From positions 4,786,001 to 4,850,000 of the forward strand of contig NZ_CP058907.1 of assembly GCF_013415845.1 (NCBI RefSeq): a stretch of 64,000 nt of DNA. Reading direction: 5' to 3'. Under the pieces are notes generated by a model. The model ran no database searches and had not been told where the DNA came from. It saw only the letters and a list, made by a program, of their open reading frames with translations. Of this stretch, positions 24,817 to 36,244 are shown in pieces. How positions within the stretch are numbered: the stretch's first letter is position 1; the number at the start of each line of letters is the position of its first letter. The stretch comes from Rhodopseudomonas palustris (lineage in GTDB: Bacteria; Pseudomonadota; Alphaproteobacteria; Rhizobiales; Xanthobacteraceae). A program made the translations under genes and the position numbers.

Positions 24817-26001
24817 GTGCGTCATCTGTTGATTATGACAGCCACGGCTGTCGCGCTGGCTACCACCGCGGTCCATGCCGCCGACGACCTCAAGATCGCG
24901 CTGATCTACGGCAAGACCGGCCCGCTCGAAGCCTACGCCAAGCAGACCGAGACCGGCCTGATGATGGGGCTGGAATACGCCACCAAGGGCACGATGACGC
25001 TCGACGGCCGCAAGATCGTGGTGATCACCAAGGACGATCAGAGCAAGCCGGACCTCTCCAAAGCCGCACTCGCCGAAGCCTATCAGGATGACGGCGCCGA
25101 CATCGCGATCGGTACCTCGTCGTCGGCTGCGGCGCTCGCCGATCTGCCGGTCGCCGAAGAGAACAAGAAGATCCTGATCGTCGAGCCGGCCGTGGCCGAC
25201 CAGATCACCGGCGAGAAGTGGAACCGCTATATCTTCCGCACCGGCCGCAACTCCTCGCAGGACGCGATCTCCAACGCGGTCGCGATCGGCAAGCAGGGCG
25301 TGACCATCGCGACGCTGGCGCAGGACTACGCATTCGGCCGCGACGGCGTCGCAGCCTTCAAGGAGGCGCTCGCCAAGACCGGCGCGACGCTCGCAGCCGA
25401 AGAATATGTCCCGACCACCACCACCGACTTCACCGCGGTCGGCCAGCGGTTGTTCGATGCGCTGAAGGACAAGCCCGGCAAGAAAATCATCTGGGTGATC
25501 TGGGCCGGCGGCGGCGATCCGCTCACCAAGCTGCAGGACATGGACCCGAAGCGCTACGGCATCGAGCTGTCGACCGGCGGCAACATCCTCCCCGCGCTCG
25601 CCGCCTATAAGCGCCTGCCCGGCATGGAAGGCGCGACCTATTACTACTACGACATCCCCAAGAACCCGATCAACGAGTGGCTGGTGACCGAGCACCAGAA
25701 GCGCTTCAACGCGCCGCCGGACTTCTTCACCGCCGGCGGCTTCTCGGCCGCGATGGCCGTGGTCACCGCCGTGCAGAAGGCGAAGTCGACCGACACCGAG
25801 AAGCTGATCGCCGCGATGGAGGGCATGGAGTTCGACACCCCGAAGGGCAAGATGGTGTTCCGCAAGGAAGACCATCAGGCGCTGCAGAGCATGTATCACT
25901 TCAAGGTCAAGGTCGACCCGGCCGTCGCCTGGGCGGTGCTGGAGCCGGTGCGCGAATTGAAGATCGAGGAGATGGAGATCCCGATCAAGAACAAGAAGTA
26001 G
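24817..26001 (+). CDS. ABC-importer substrate-binding protein, branched-chain amino-acid type
   Basis: A 394-aa periplasmic binding protein of the LivK/amide-binding class, with a signal peptide (MRHLLIMTATAVALATTAVH, cleavage after AA-D). The mature protein opens with LKIALIYGKTGPLEAYAKQT, typical of the type I periplasmic fold; further on are GTSSSAAALADLPVAEENKK and IATLAQDYAFGRDG. It is the first of five importer genes (this protein, two ATPases, two permeases). The ligand is not evident; members bind branched-chain amino acids, amides, or aromatic compounds. A 259-bp gap with a repeat separates it from livG. Confidence 0.9.
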   Translation: MRHLLIMTATAVALATTAVHAADDLKIALIYGKTGPLEAYAKQTETGLMMGLEYATKGTMTLDGRKIVVITKDDQSKPDLSKAALAEAYQDDGADIAIGTSSSAAALADLPVAEENKKILIVEPAVADQITGEKWNRYIFRTGRNSSQDAISNAVAIGKQGVTIATLAQDYAFGRDGVAAFKEALAKTGATLAAEEYVPTTTTDFTAVGQRLFDALKDKPGKKIIWVIWAGGGDPLTKLQDMDPKRYGIELSTGGNILPALAAYKRLPGMEGATYYYYDIPKNPINEWLVTEHQKRFNAPPDFFTAGGFSAAMAVVTAVQKAKSTDTEKLIAAMEGMEFDTPKGKMVFRKEDHQALQSMYHFKVKVDPAVAWAVLEPVRELKIEEMEIPIKNKK

Positions 26002-26045
26002 CTCGGCTCCGGATTTGGTGCGCGTCGCCATCCTCATTCACAAAC

Positions 26046-26150
26046 GTCACCACCCGCGAAAGCGGGTGGCCCAGTATCCCAGAGCGTCGGTGAAACGACC
26101 GCAACGCTGCGGCGTACTGGATCCTCCGCCTTCGCGGAGGATGACGGCGT
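26046..26150. repeat. Palindromic repeat between substrate-binding protein and livG
   Basis: Two hairpins are visible: CCACCCGCGAAAGCGGGTGG (near 26049-26068) and ATCCTCCGCCTTCGCGGAGG with ATG following (near 26120-26142). Similar mixtures occur in other Nitrobacteraceae intergenic regions. It may set a lower expression level of the downstream genes relative to the binding protein. Confidence 0.65.
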
Positions 26151-26260
26151 GCTGGGGGGCAGCGCGGTGGACCACACTGCCGCTCGATGTCGTGTAAGCG
26201 GCCGCCCGCTTCACAACTGCTTCGAGGACGCTCAGACTCAATGATGATAACGCGGATCTC

Positions 26261-27025
26261 ATGACCACCCTCGAAACCCAATCCCTCACCATCCGGTTCG
26301 GCGGCCATGTGGCGGTCGATGCGGTGAGTTGTGCGTTTCGCCCCGGTGAGCTGACCGCGATCGTCGGGCCGAACGGCGCCGGCAAGACGACGTATTTCAA
26401 TCTGATCTCCGGGCAGCTCCGCCCAAGCGGCGGCCGCATCCTGTTCGACGGCGCGGACATCACCAAGATGACCGCGCCGCTGCGGACCCGCGCCGGGCTC
26501 GGCCGCGCGTTCCAGCTCACCAATCTGTTTCCAAATCTGTCCGTCGAAGAGAACGTCCGCCTCGCCGTGCAGGCGCACAGCGGCACGCATTACGACATGC
26601 TGCGGCCGTGGCGGACGCGGCGCGACCTGATCGAACGCGCTGACGCCATTCTCGACAGCGTTGCGCTGGGTGCCCGCCGCAGCGTCGCGGCCACCGCGCT
26701 GTCGCACGGCGACCAGCGCAAGCTCGAAGTCGCGCTGATGATGGCGCTGGAGCCGAAGGTGTACATGTTCGACGAGCCGACCGCCGGCATGAGCGTCGAC
26801 GAGGTGCCGGTGGTGCTCGACCTGATCGCGCGGCTGAAGACCGATCCCAGCAAGATCATCCTGTTGGTCGAACACAAGATGGACGTCGTCCGCTCGCTCG
26901 CCGACCGCATCATCGTGCTCCACCACGGCAAGCTCGTCGCCGACGGCAAGCCCGCCGAAGTGATCGCCTCGCCGATCGTGCAGGAAGCCTATCTCGGCAT
27001 CGCGCCGGGCAAGAGTGCGGCGTGA
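26261..27025 (+). CDS. livG: ABC-importer ATPase, LivG type
   Basis: A 254-aa ATP-binding protein. It has Walker A GPNGAGKTT (residues about 35-43), the signature LSHGDQRKLEVALMMA (LSHGD in place of LSGGQ, as usual in LivG) and Walker B VYMFDEPTAGM. FGGHVAVDAVSCAFRPGELT is the typical LivG opening. It works with LivF at the cytoplasmic face of the LivH/LivM permease. A 223-bp repeat-bearing gap separates it from livF, which is unusual within such an operon. Confidence 0.93.
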   Translation: MTTLETQSLTIRFGGHVAVDAVSCAFRPGELTAIVGPNGAGKTTYFNLISGQLRPSGGRILFDGADITKMTAPLRTRAGLGRAFQLTNLFPNLSVEENVRLAVQAHSGTHYDMLRPWRTRRDLIERADAILDSVALGARRSVAATALSHGDQRKLEVALMMALEPKVYMFDEPTAGMSVDEVPVVLDLIARLKTDPSKIILLVEHKMDVVRSLADRIIVLHHGKLVADGKPAEVIASPIVQEAYLGIAPGKSAA

Positions 27026-27103
27026 GGGTGATGATGAAGATGTCGAATGCTTCGATGCTGGAGACGCCCGCTTCTGCGATGTTGGTCGCACCATCTCCCC
27101 TTG

Positions 27104-27225
27104 CGCCGGCGAGCTCCCTCTCCCGCCTGCGGGAGAGGGTTGGGGTGAGGGCGACGCGAGGATGGCATCCCGTTGTGGCCCCCCACCCCCGCCCCCTCCC
27201 CGCAGGGGGGAGGGGAGTAGGCTTG
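27104..27225. repeat. Palindromic repeat inside the importer operon
   Basis: CCCTCTCCCGCCTGCGGGAG AGGG (near 27117-27140) forms a hairpin, and a CCCCTCCCC...GGGGGAGGGG hairpin lies near 27192-27220. A similar arrangement occurs at 32088-32232. The insertion sits between livG and livF, so it interrupts an otherwise tightly packed gene order and may attenuate or process the mRNA. Confidence 0.7.
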
Positions 27226-27248
27226 GCTTCGGGGAAAGTTCACGCCAG

Positions 27249-27971
27249 ATGACCGACCTCCTCACGCTTTCCGGCGTGCATACCAATATCGGGCGCTATC
27301 ACATTCTGCAGGGCGTCGATTGCGTGGTGCCGGAAGGGCAGACCACGATGCTGCTCGGCCGCAACGGCGCCGGCAAGACCACGACGCTGCGTACCATCAT
27401 GGGGCTGTGGCCGGCGTCGCGTGGCACGATTACCCTCGGCGGCCGTCGCATCGAGGCGCTGGCGACGCCGGACATCGCCCGGCTCGGCGTCGGCTACGTG
27501 CCGGAGACGATGGCGGTGTTCTCCGATCTCACCGTGAAGGAAAACCTGATCCTCGCGGCGCGCGACGGCGAGATGGATGCAGGGCGCCTCGACTGGATCT
27601 TCGGCTTCTTTCCTGCCTTGCGAAAGTTCTGGCTGTCGCGCGCCGGCTCATTGTCGGGCGGACAGAAGCAGATGTTGTCGATCGCCCGCGCGGTGATCGA
27701 ACCGCGGCAATTGCTGCTGATCGACGAGCCGACCAAGGGGCTGGCGCCGGCGATCATCGGCGCGCTGATCGACTGCTTCGCCGAGATCAAGCGCAGCGGC
27801 GCCACCATCCTGCTGGTCGAGCAGAACTTTCACGTCGCGCAGCAGATCGGCGACAGCGTGCTGGTGATGGACAACGGCATGATCGTGCACCGCGGCGCGA
27901 TGGCCGAGCTGGCCGCCGACGTGCCGCTGCAGGAACGCCTGCTCGGCCTCAGCCTGGAGGCGCATCAGTGA
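27249..27971 (+). CDS. livF: ABC-importer ATPase, LivF type
   Basis: A 240-aa ATP-binding protein starting at 27249 (MTDLLTLSGVHTNIGRYHIL). Walker A is LGRNGAGKTTT, the signature is SLSGGQKQMLSIARAV and Walker B is LLLIDEPTKGLAP. It is the second ATPase of the importer and should pair with LivG. A longer frame upstream runs through the repeat and was not chosen. The stop overlaps the GTG start of livH, so the two are translationally coupled. Confidence 0.93.
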   Translation: MTDLLTLSGVHTNIGRYHILQGVDCVVPEGQTTMLLGRNGAGKTTTLRTIMGLWPASRGTITLGGRRIEALATPDIARLGVGYVPETMAVFSDLTVKENLILAARDGEMDAGRLDWIFGFFPALRKFWLSRAGSLSGGQKQMLSIARAVIEPRQLLLIDEPTKGLAPAIIGALIDCFAEIKRSGATILLVEQNFHVAQQIGDSVLVMDNGMIVHRGAMAELAADVPLQERLLGLSLEAHQ

Positions 27972-28993
27972 CCACCACCGACATCCCCACCCCGTCCGCG
28001 TCCGATCCGCTGCCGCAGGCCAAGCGCGATCTTCTTCCCGTGCTGCTGCCGGCGATCCTGGCGCTCTTGATGCTGCCGCTGGTCGGCTCGTTCTCCTCGT
28101 GGGTGACGCTGACGGTCGCCAGCCTAGCGATGGGCATGATGATCTTCATCATGGCGTCCGGTCTGACGCTGGTGTTCGGACTGATGGACGTGCTGAATTT
28201 CGGCCACGGCGCGTTCATCGCGGTCGGCGCCTATGTGGCGACGCTGGTGCTGCTGCCGCTCGCGGCGATGTCGGGCGCGGATTCGCTGCTGACCAATCTC
28301 GCCGTGCTGGTGCCGGCGGTGCTGGCCGCGATGGCGGTGTCCGGCGCGCTCGGCGTGGTGGTCGAGCGGGTGCTGATCCTCCCCGTGTATGGCCAGCATC
28401 TGAAGCAGATCCTGATGACCACCGGCGGGCTGATCGTCGCCGAGCAGGCGCTGTATGCGCTGTGGGGGCCGCAGATCATCCCGCTGCCGCTGCCGACGTC
28501 GCTGCGCGGCTCGTTCATCATCGGCGACATCGCGATCGCCAAATATCGCCTGCTGGTGATGCTGGTCGGCCTCGTGGTGTTCGTCGGCATCCAGCTGACG
28601 CTGAACCGCACCAAGATCGGCCTTCTGATCCGCGCCGGCGTCGAGAACCGCGAGATGGTCGAAGCGCTCGGCTATCACGTCAAGCGGCTGTTCCTCGGCG
28701 TGTTCATGGTCGGCTCGGCGCTGGCCGGGCTCGGCGGCGTGATGTGGGCGCTGTACCGCGAGCAGGTGCACGCCTCGATGGGCAACGAGCTCACGGTGCT
28801 GATTTTCATCGTGGTGATCATCGGCGGGCTCGGTTCGGTCGGCGGCTGCTTCATCGGCGCGCTCTTGGTGGCGATGGTCGCCAATTACGGCGGCTTCCTG
28901 GTGCCGAAGCTGGCGCTGGTTTCCAACATCCTCTTGATGGTCGCGATCCTGATGTGGCGGCCGCGCGGGCTCTATGCGGTGACAAGTCGATGA
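27968..28993 (+). CDS. livH: ABC-importer permease, LivH type
   Basis: A 341-aa inner-membrane protein. The GTG at 27968 overlaps the stop of livF (GTGA), which fixes the start better than the open frame further upstream. It shows about eight membrane helices, with the LivH hallmark GLTLVFGLMDVLNFGHGAFI. The segment YHVKRLFLGVFMVGSALAGL and the GGLGSVGGCFIGALLVAMVA helix match known LivH. It should form the transmembrane channel with LivM. The start of livM overlaps its stop (ATGA). Confidence 0.93.
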   Translation: MTTTDIPTPSASDPLPQAKRDLLPVLLPAILALLMLPLVGSFSSWVTLTVASLAMGMMIFIMASGLTLVFGLMDVLNFGHGAFIAVGAYVATLVLLPLAAMSGADSLLTNLAVLVPAVLAAMAVSGALGVVVERVLILPVYGQHLKQILMTTGGLIVAEQALYALWGPQIIPLPLPTSLRGSFIIGDIAIAKYRLLVMLVGLVVFVGIQLTLNRTKIGLLIRAGVENREMVEALGYHVKRLFLGVFMVGSALAGLGGVMWALYREQVHASMGNELTVLIFIVVIIGGLGSVGGCFIGALLVAMVANYGGFLVPKLALVSNILLMVAILMWRPRGLYAVTSR

Positions 28994-30057
28994 TGATCCT
29001 GTCGGGCGACCCGCCGCGCAGCCGGGTGCTGTCGCTGCTGCTGATCACGATCGTGGTGGTGCTGGCGATCACCCCGTTCGTGTTTCCCGGCGCCAAGCCG
29101 CTCAACGTCGCCGCCAAGATCTGCATCTTCGCGGCCCTGGTGGCGTCCTACGACCTGCTGCTCGGCTACACCGGCACGGTGTCGTTCGCCCACACCATGT
29201 TCTACGGCATCGGCTCGTATGCTGTGGCGATCGCGCTGTACGGGATGGGGCCGAGCTGGGCCGCGGTCGGCGCCGGCGTGCTGATCGGCCTGCCGCTGGC
29301 CGCGCTCTTGGCGCTCGTCATCGGGCTGTTCTCGCTGCGGGTCGAGGCGATCTTCTTTGCGATGATCACGCTGGCGGTCGCCTCCGCCTTCCTGGTGCTG
29401 GCGTCGCAGCTGTCGTGGCTGACCGGCGGCGAGGATGGCCGCAGCTTCAGCCTGCCGGAGCTGCTGCGGCCCGGCACGGTGTTTATCAAGGATCTGTTCG
29501 GGGTGCGGATCAACGGCCGCATCCTGACCTACTACATCATCCTGGTCGGCTGCGCCGGCATGATCCTGGCGCTGCTGCGGGTGGTGAACTCGCCATTCGG
29601 CCGCGTGCTGCAGGCGGTCCGCGAGAACCGCTTCCGCGCCGAGGCGCTCGGCTATCGCACCGTGTTTCATCTGACTTACGCCAATGTGCTGGCCGCGCTG
29701 GTCGCCGCCGCCGCCGGCGTGCTGAATGCGATGTGGCTACGCTATGCCGGGCCGGACACCTCGCTGAGCTTCTCGATCATGCTGGACATCCTGCTGATGG
29801 TGGTGATCGGCGGCATGGGCACGATCTACGGCGCCATCATCGGCGCCACCATCTTCATCCTGGCGCAAAACTATCTGCAGGCGCTGATGGGCGCAGCCTC
29901 GGGCGCCGCCGCCGACGCGGGGCTCCCGCTGCTGCCGAACCTATTACATCCGGACCGCTGGCTGCTGTGGCTCGGGCTGCTGTTCGTCGCCAGCGTCTAC
30001 TTCTTCCCGACCGGAATCGTCGGCCGATTGCGCGGGGCGCCGAAGGCCGCCGACTAG
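28990..30057 (+). CDS. livM: ABC-importer permease, LivM type
   Basis: A 355-aa inner-membrane protein beginning with the ATG that overlaps the livH stop. The LivM features are DLLLGYTGTVSFAHTMFYGI, SPFGRVLQAVRENRFRAEAL (the EAA-like coupling loop), and GGMGTIYGAIIGATIFILAQ. It shows about nine or ten membrane helices. It completes the importer, which would move a small organic solute at the cost of ATP. The gene ends just before a probable terminator. Confidence 0.93.
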   Translation: MMILSGDPPRSRVLSLLLITIVVVLAITPFVFPGAKPLNVAAKICIFAALVASYDLLLGYTGTVSFAHTMFYGIGSYAVAIALYGMGPSWAAVGAGVLIGLPLAALLALVIGLFSLRVEAIFFAMITLAVASAFLVLASQLSWLTGGEDGRSFSLPELLRPGTVFIKDLFGVRINGRILTYYIILVGCAGMILALLRVVNSPFGRVLQAVRENRFRAEALGYRTVFHLTYANVLAALVAAAAGVLNAMWLRYAGPDTSLSFSIMLDILLMVVIGGMGTIYGAIIGATIFILAQNYLQALMGAASGAAADAGLPLLPNLLHPDRWLLWLGLLFVASVYFFPTGIVGRLRGAPKAAD

Positions 30058-30089
30058 CTCGACGAAAGTCGTAGGAGGCGCGCATCGGC

Positions 30090-30126
30090 GCCGGATCGTT
30101 CGAACGATTCCAGGCTCCGGCTTTTT
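30090..30126 (+). terminator. Rho-independent terminator of the importer operon
   Basis: The arms GCCGGA (30090-30095) and TCCGGC (30116-30121) are followed by TTTTT (30122-30126). The loop holds the palindrome ATCGTTCGAACGAT (30095-30108), which can form its own stem. It stands 33 bp after the livM stop. Confidence 0.7.
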
Positions 30127-30428
30127 AGTGCCGCTTTTCACCCCCCAGAGGTTGATGGCGGAAAATCGCTCAGCGCATGAGTGCGGGATTTAGGTATTAA
30201 AATGCCTGTTCGCGTCCTGCGATACCTCTCGGGCGACTACCCGCGCCGGTAAAATAAGAAGCAGTTTCTGCGCTCGATCAACATCGTTTGCAGCGCACAA
30301 AGTATCCTGTTGCCGCTGAACAGGCGCCCTCCCATAGTCCGCGCCTTTGTCGACCTAGGACATTCTCCCTACTCCAGCACCATCTTCACGGTGCGGCAGG
30401 GGAGCGTCCGACCAAACAGGAAGTTGGA
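30127..30428. other. Gap without a recognised gene
   Basis: These 302 bp between the importer terminator and the small membrane protein hold no convincing gene. The sequence is less GC-rich than its neighbours (for example TTTAGGTATTAAAATGCC near 30190), which fits a promoter region for the gene at 30429, but no clear -35/-10 pair could be set. Confidence 0.6.
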
Positions 30429-30737
30429 ATGATGCTGCTCTTGGTCCTTACCGCGATCGCCTTCGTCGCCACCGCCGTGGTTGCGCGTGTGCTGGCCGCC
30501 TCCGCGCCGGAAGGCAAATTGTACTGCCAGGCGGCCGGTGCCGCTTCGATGGTGGTCGGGCCGTTCATCACGCTGGTCGCCGCCTTCGTGCTCGGCAAGG
30601 CCGGCATCGGCGGCGAAGTGCTCGACGCCACCGCGATGCTGCGGGTCGCCGCGCTGCCGGCGTTCGGCACGCTGTTCGTTGGCCCGATCGTGTTCTGGTT
30701 CTTCCGCCGCCAGCGCCGCACGGTTGCGGCCGCCTGA
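30429..30737 (+). CDS. Small membrane protein of unknown function
   Basis: A 102-aa protein starting at 30429 after AGGAAGTTGG. Three hydrophobic segments are visible: MMLLLVLTAIAFVATAVVAR, AGAASMVVGPFITLVAAFVL and FGTLFVGPIVFWFFRRQRR. The positive C-terminal end suggests that it faces the cytoplasm. One cysteine (YCQAAG) is present. No family is recognised and no neighbour gives a role. Confidence 0.65.
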   Translation: MMLLLVLTAIAFVATAVVARVLAASAPEGKLYCQAAGAASMVVGPFITLVAAFVLGKAGIGGEVLDATAMLRVAALPAFGTLFVGPIVFWFFRRQRRTVAAA

Positions 30738-30980
30738 GGGCGCGCAACGAGCGCGCGATAGCGAAGACAGGTTCGGCGGCGCTCTCGCCGCCGAACTGCG
30801 GACCGGCAGGAATCATCCCGGCCTCGCGTTATTTCCGGCAAATCTCTTCCCTCTTGAACGGCATTTTGGAAACCGCGCTCCAAAGTTTCATGCGGACGCA
30901 TCTATTTTCGGCAAAGCCATTGTGTTTCGGGAGCCGCGCCCCAAGTTCCAGGCATCCGTAACTGTCCAGGACGGCCCCTC

Positions 30981-32081
30981 ATGTCGAATTCCAAGCTTTT
31001 CGAGCCCACTAAGCTCGGCCCGATCACCCTTGCCAATCGCGTCGTGATGGCGCCGCTGACCCGCAACCGCGCGGTCCCCGAGGGCCTCGTCCCGAGCCCG
31101 CTGGCGGCCGAGTATTACGGCCAGCGCGCCAGCGCCGGACTGCTGATTACCGAGGCCAGCCAGGTCTCGCAGCAGGGCCAGGGCTATCAGGACACGCCCG
31201 GCATCTACTCGCAGGCCCAGGTCGAAGGCTGGCGCAAGGTCACAGGCGAGGTGCACAAGCGCGGCGGCAAGATCTTCATCCAGCTCTGGCATGTCGGCCG
31301 GATCTCCCATGTCGACCTGCAGCCGAACCACGGCGCCCCGGTCGCGCCCTCGGCGATCCGCGCCAACACCAAGACCTTCGTGGGCGGTCAATTCGCCGAC
31401 GTCTCCGAGCCGCGCGCGCTCGAGCTCTCCGAAATCCCCGGCATCATCGAGGACTTCCGTAAAGCAGCCGCCAATGCGATCGCAGCCGGCTTCGACGGCG
31501 TCGAAATCCACGGCGCCAACGGCTATCTGCTCGACCAGTTCGCCCGCGACAGCAGCAACAAGCGCACCGACGAATATGGCGGCTCGATCCAGAACCGCGC
31601 GCGGCTGATGCTGGAAGTCGCCGCAGCGGTGGCCAAGGAGATCGGACCGGAGCGGACCGGCATCCGGATTTCGCCGGTGACCCCGGCCAACGACGTCTCC
31701 GACTCCAACCCGCAGGCGCTGTTCGACTACATCGTCGACGAACTCAACAAGCTGAAGCTGGTCTATATCCACGTCATCGAAGGCGCCACCGGCGGCCCGC
31801 GCGACATTGCGCCGTTCGACTACGCGAGTTTGCGCAAGCGCTTCAGCGGCAGCTATATCGGCAACAACGCCTACGACCTCGCGCTTGCCAACAAGCAGCT
31901 CGACGCCGGTGCGGCCGACCTGATCGCATTCGGCAAGCCGTTCATCTCGAACCCGGACCTCGTCGAGCGCCTGAAGCGGAATGCTCCCCTGAACGAGCCC
32001 GACAAGTCGACATTCTACGGCGGCGGCGCCAAGGGCTACACCGACTACCCGACGCTGGAGACGGCACAGGCTGCGCAGTAG
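30981..32081 (+). CDS. nemA: Old Yellow Enzyme-family alkene reductase
   Basis: A 366-aa FMN-dependent, NAD(P)H-linked reductase that reduces activated C=C bonds, and in known relatives also nitrate esters and N-ethylmaleimide. The opening LFEPTKLGPITLANRVVMAP LTRNRA, the WHVGRISH segment, DGVEIHGANGYLLDQFARDS and the C-terminal GKPFISNPDLVERLKRNAPL are typical of NemA/OYE. Substrate-binding residues H and N of HGAN are present. It is a single gene followed by a repeat and the terminator of the glycerol operon. Confidence 0.93.
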   Translation: MSNSKLFEPTKLGPITLANRVVMAPLTRNRAVPEGLVPSPLAAEYYGQRASAGLLITEASQVSQQGQGYQDTPGIYSQAQVEGWRKVTGEVHKRGGKIFIQLWHVGRISHVDLQPNHGAPVAPSAIRANTKTFVGGQFADVSEPRALELSEIPGIIEDFRKAAANAIAAGFDGVEIHGANGYLLDQFARDSSNKRTDEYGGSIQNRARLMLEVAAAVAKEIGPERTGIRISPVTPANDVSDSNPQALFDYIVDELNKLKLVYIHVIEGATGGPRDIAPFDYASLRKRFSGSYIGNNAYDLALANKQLDAGAADLIAFGKPFISNPDLVERLKRNAPLNEPDKSTFYGGGAKGYTDYPTLETAQAAQ

Positions 32082-32087
32082 TTGTTA

Positions 32088-32232
32088 CCTCTCCCCGCGT
32101 GCGGGGAGAGGTCGACCGGCATCGCGTAGCGAAGCCGGTCGGGTGAGGGGGCGTTTCCACGCGGCCGAGACTCAGTGCTCGCCTCGCCCCTCACCCCAAC
32201 CCTCCCCCCGCAAGAGCGGGGCGAGGGAGCGC
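32088..32232. repeat. GC-rich palindromic repeat
   Basis: CCTCTCCCCGCGTGCGGGGA GAGG is a hairpin at the left end (about 32091-32114), CCGGC...GCCGG arms lie inside, and CCCC...CGGGGCGAGG follows near 32208-32225. It resembles the repeat at 27104 and belongs to the same kind of dispersed element. Confidence 0.65.
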
Positions 32233-32278
32233 GCTCACAGCGCGGCGACCTCAGCGGATCAATTCACCTTCAGCAATG

Positions 32279-32306
32279 AAAAAGGCCGGGATCGCTCCCG
32301 GCCTTT
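32279..32306 (-). terminator. Rho-independent terminator of the glycerol operon
   Basis: Arms AAAGGCCGGGA (32281-32291) and TCCCGGCCTTT (32296-32306) with a TCGC loop. Read on the minus strand the stem ends in a run of five T. It lies 29 bp after the glpV stop and closes the operon. Confidence 0.88.
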
Positions 32307-32335
32307 CGCGTTCTTTGTTGCTTGTTCGGCGAAGC

Positions 32336-34126
<1,791 letters not shown>

Positions 34127-34198
34127 CGTTCGTTTCCTCCGTTGAGCGACACCATTCAGGTCCGGGTTGATCCCGGATCTGTTCCTCTTTCGCCGGGA

Positions 34199-34528
34199 TC
34201 AGACGGTGCGGAAGATCGCAACGGCCGAGACCAACGACAGCAGCGTGGCGAGCCACAGGCTCGACACTTCGAGTCCTTCTCCGATCGGCAGCGTCAGCAG
34301 CGGATCGGTCCCGACCACCGCGATCCAGACCAGATGGATCACCGCGGCCAGGATCAGCGACAGAAACAGCCGGTCGCCGCGCGTCGTCGGAATCCGCAGG
34401 ATGCCGACGCGCTCGACCTCGGGATCAACCACCGCGAGCCAGGTCATGGTCGCGAGCGTGCCGGCGAGCGCGACGAAGAACGCCGCGGTCGGCGAGGTCC
34501 ACGCCATCCATGCGAAGGATTCCATCAT
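34199..34528 (-). CDS. glpU: Small membrane protein of the glycerol importer (DUF2160)
   Basis: A 109-aa protein with three probable membrane helices: TSPTAAFFVALAGTLATMTW, RLFLSLILAAVIHLVWIAVV and LWLATLLSLVSAVAIF. The motif WLAVVDPEVERVGILRIPTT RGDRLF between helices is typical of the DUF2160 family, encoded in glycerol importer operons between glpQ and glpV. Its exact job is unknown; it may be an extra membrane subunit. It starts 7 bp after the glpQ stop. Confidence 0.85.
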   Translation of the reverse strand: MMESFAWMAWTSPTAAFFVALAGTLATMTWLAVVDPEVERVGILRIPTTRGDRLFLSLILAAVIHLVWIAVVGTDPLLTLPIGEGLEVSSLWLATLLSLVSAVAIFRTV

Positions 34529-34535
34529 GGCCCCC

Positions 34536-35341
34536 TTACACCCGGCCGAGCGCGAAGCCGCGCGCGATGTAGTTGCGGACGAACCAGATCACCAGCGCAC
34601 CCGGAATGATGGTGAGCACGCCGGCGGCGGCGAGCAGGCCCCAATCCATGCCGGCGGCCGACACGGTGCGGGTCATCACCGCCGAGATCGGCTTGGCGTT
34701 GACCGAGGTCAGGGTGCGAGCCAGCAGCAGTTCGACCCATGAGAACATGAAGCAGAAGAACGCCGCGACGCCGATGCCCGAGGCGATCAGCGGCATCAGG
34801 ATCTTCACGAAGAACCGCGGGAACGAGTAGCCGTCGAGGAACGCGGTTTCGTCGATCTCCTTCGGCACGCCGGAGACGAAGCCCTCCAGGATCCACACCG
34901 CCAGCGGCACGTTGAACAGGCAGTGCGCCAGCGCCACCGCCCACGGCGTATCGAACAGGTTGAGCGCGGAATACAGATTGAAGAACGGCAGCGCATAGAC
35001 CGCGGCCGGCGCCATGCGGTTCGACAGCAGCCAGAAGAACAGGTGCTTGTCGCCGAGGAAGCGATAACGCGAGAAAGCGTAAGCAGCCGGCAGTGCGAAC
35101 GAGATCGACAGCACGGTGTTGATGACGACGTATTGCAGCGAGTTGATGTAGCCCGAATACCAGCTCGGATCGGTGAAGATCGTCCGGTAGTTCTCCAGCG
35201 TCGGCTGGTGCGGCCACAGCGTCATGGTCGAGACGATCTCGCCATTGGTCTTGAAGCTCATGTTGACGAGCCAATAGATCGGCAACATCAGGAACAACAG
35301 ATACAGCGCCATGACGATGCGGCGGCCGGGGATCGAATGCA

Positions 35342-35342
<1 letters not shown>
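34536..35342 (-). CDS. glpQ: Glycerol ABC importer permease GlpQ
   Basis: A 268-aa inner-membrane permease of the MalG class. The ATG at 35342 overlaps the glpP stop (TGATG) and is preceded by GGGAG; an in-frame GTG at 35345 is less likely. The membrane helices include ALYLLFLMLPIYWLVNMSF and VALAHCLFNVPLAVWILEGF. The EAA loop reads GVPKEIDETAFLDGYSFPRF, which contacts the ATPases. It forms the channel with GlpP. Confidence 0.92.
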
Positions 35343-36243
<901 letters not shown>

Positions 36244-36244
<1 letters not shown>

